Source of the DNA: Chromatiales bacterium
Lineage (GTDB): Bacteria; Pseudomonadota; Gammaproteobacteria; CAMYNG01
NCBI GenBank assembly: GCA_027021685.1
Contig: JALUTW010000401.1
Span: 1-6,930 of the forward strand
Length of the DNA stretch: 6,930 nucleotides
Direction: 5' to 3'
Shown: positions 6,906 through 6,930 of the stretch, one piece after another
How positions within the stretch are numbered: position 1 is the stretch's first letter
Layout: the number at the start of each line of letters is the position of its first letter
The notes under the pieces: model-generated
Told to the model about the DNA's origin: nothing
The model's input: the letters and a program-made list of their open reading frames with translations, nothing else
The model's database searches: none
Made by a program: the position numbers and the translations under genes

Positions 6906-6930
6906 CTGCTGCATCAACGGTACGTGCCCG

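Noticed and set aside
6894..6917. Earlier mlaC starts at TTG 6917 or ATG 6914.
   Set aside because: They would place the good AAGGA site inside the gene and add charged and polar residues ahead of an otherwise normal signal peptide.
1..6930. CRISPR arrays, insertion sequences, tRNA or rRNA genes, or phage genes.
   Set aside because: No regularly spaced repeats, transposase or integrase motifs, or tRNA-like or rRNA-like conserved segments were seen; the window is accounted for by three ordinary genes and a short spacer.

Overview
The window is uniformly GC-rich and almost fully coding. It carries two large signalling genes and one gene for a periplasmic lipid-binding protein. The MlaC-type protein, the dense c-di-GMP and histidine-kinase signalling, and the strong preference for G or C at third codon positions suggest a high-GC Gram-negative proteobacterium, most likely gammaproteobacterial. 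That placement is inference; nothing here fixes the genus.

Layout. (1) Positions 38-2491, plus strand: an inner-membrane protein with an extracytoplasmic Cache-like sensor between two membrane helices, followed by GGDEF and EAL domains. It would make and degrade cyclic di-GMP. Its reading frame is open to the left edge, so the true start is uncertain. (2) Positions 2497-5988, minus strand: a 1163-residue sensor histidine kinase with seven predicted membrane helices, four PAS domains, one GAF domain and a complete HisKA/HATPase core, but no receiver domain. It converges tail to tail on gene 1 with only 5 bases between the stop codons. A perfect 12-bp palindrome and a nested inverted repeat lie across that junction. 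(3) Positions 5989-6239: 251 bases without a convincing gene, holding the kinase leader, a 10-bp direct repeat and a 12-bp GC palindrome. (4) Positions 6240-6893, minus strand: mlaC, the periplasmic phospholipid carrier of the Mla pathway. The rest of an mla operon would lie beyond the right edge.

How they fit together. Genes 1 and 2 each look like complete transmembrane signal-input proteins. No cognate response regulator is present, and shared signalling between them is only suggested by proximity. mlaC belongs to outer-membrane lipid homeostasis and is probably the last gene of its operon. The usual downstream mlaB (STAS protein) is absent and the kinase follows instead. I did not find a clearly new system. 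The points most worth a second look are the degenerate inhibitory site in the GGDEF domain, the unassigned seven-helix sensor of the kinase, the symmetric DNA at the convergent junction, and the direct repeat upstream of the kinase.
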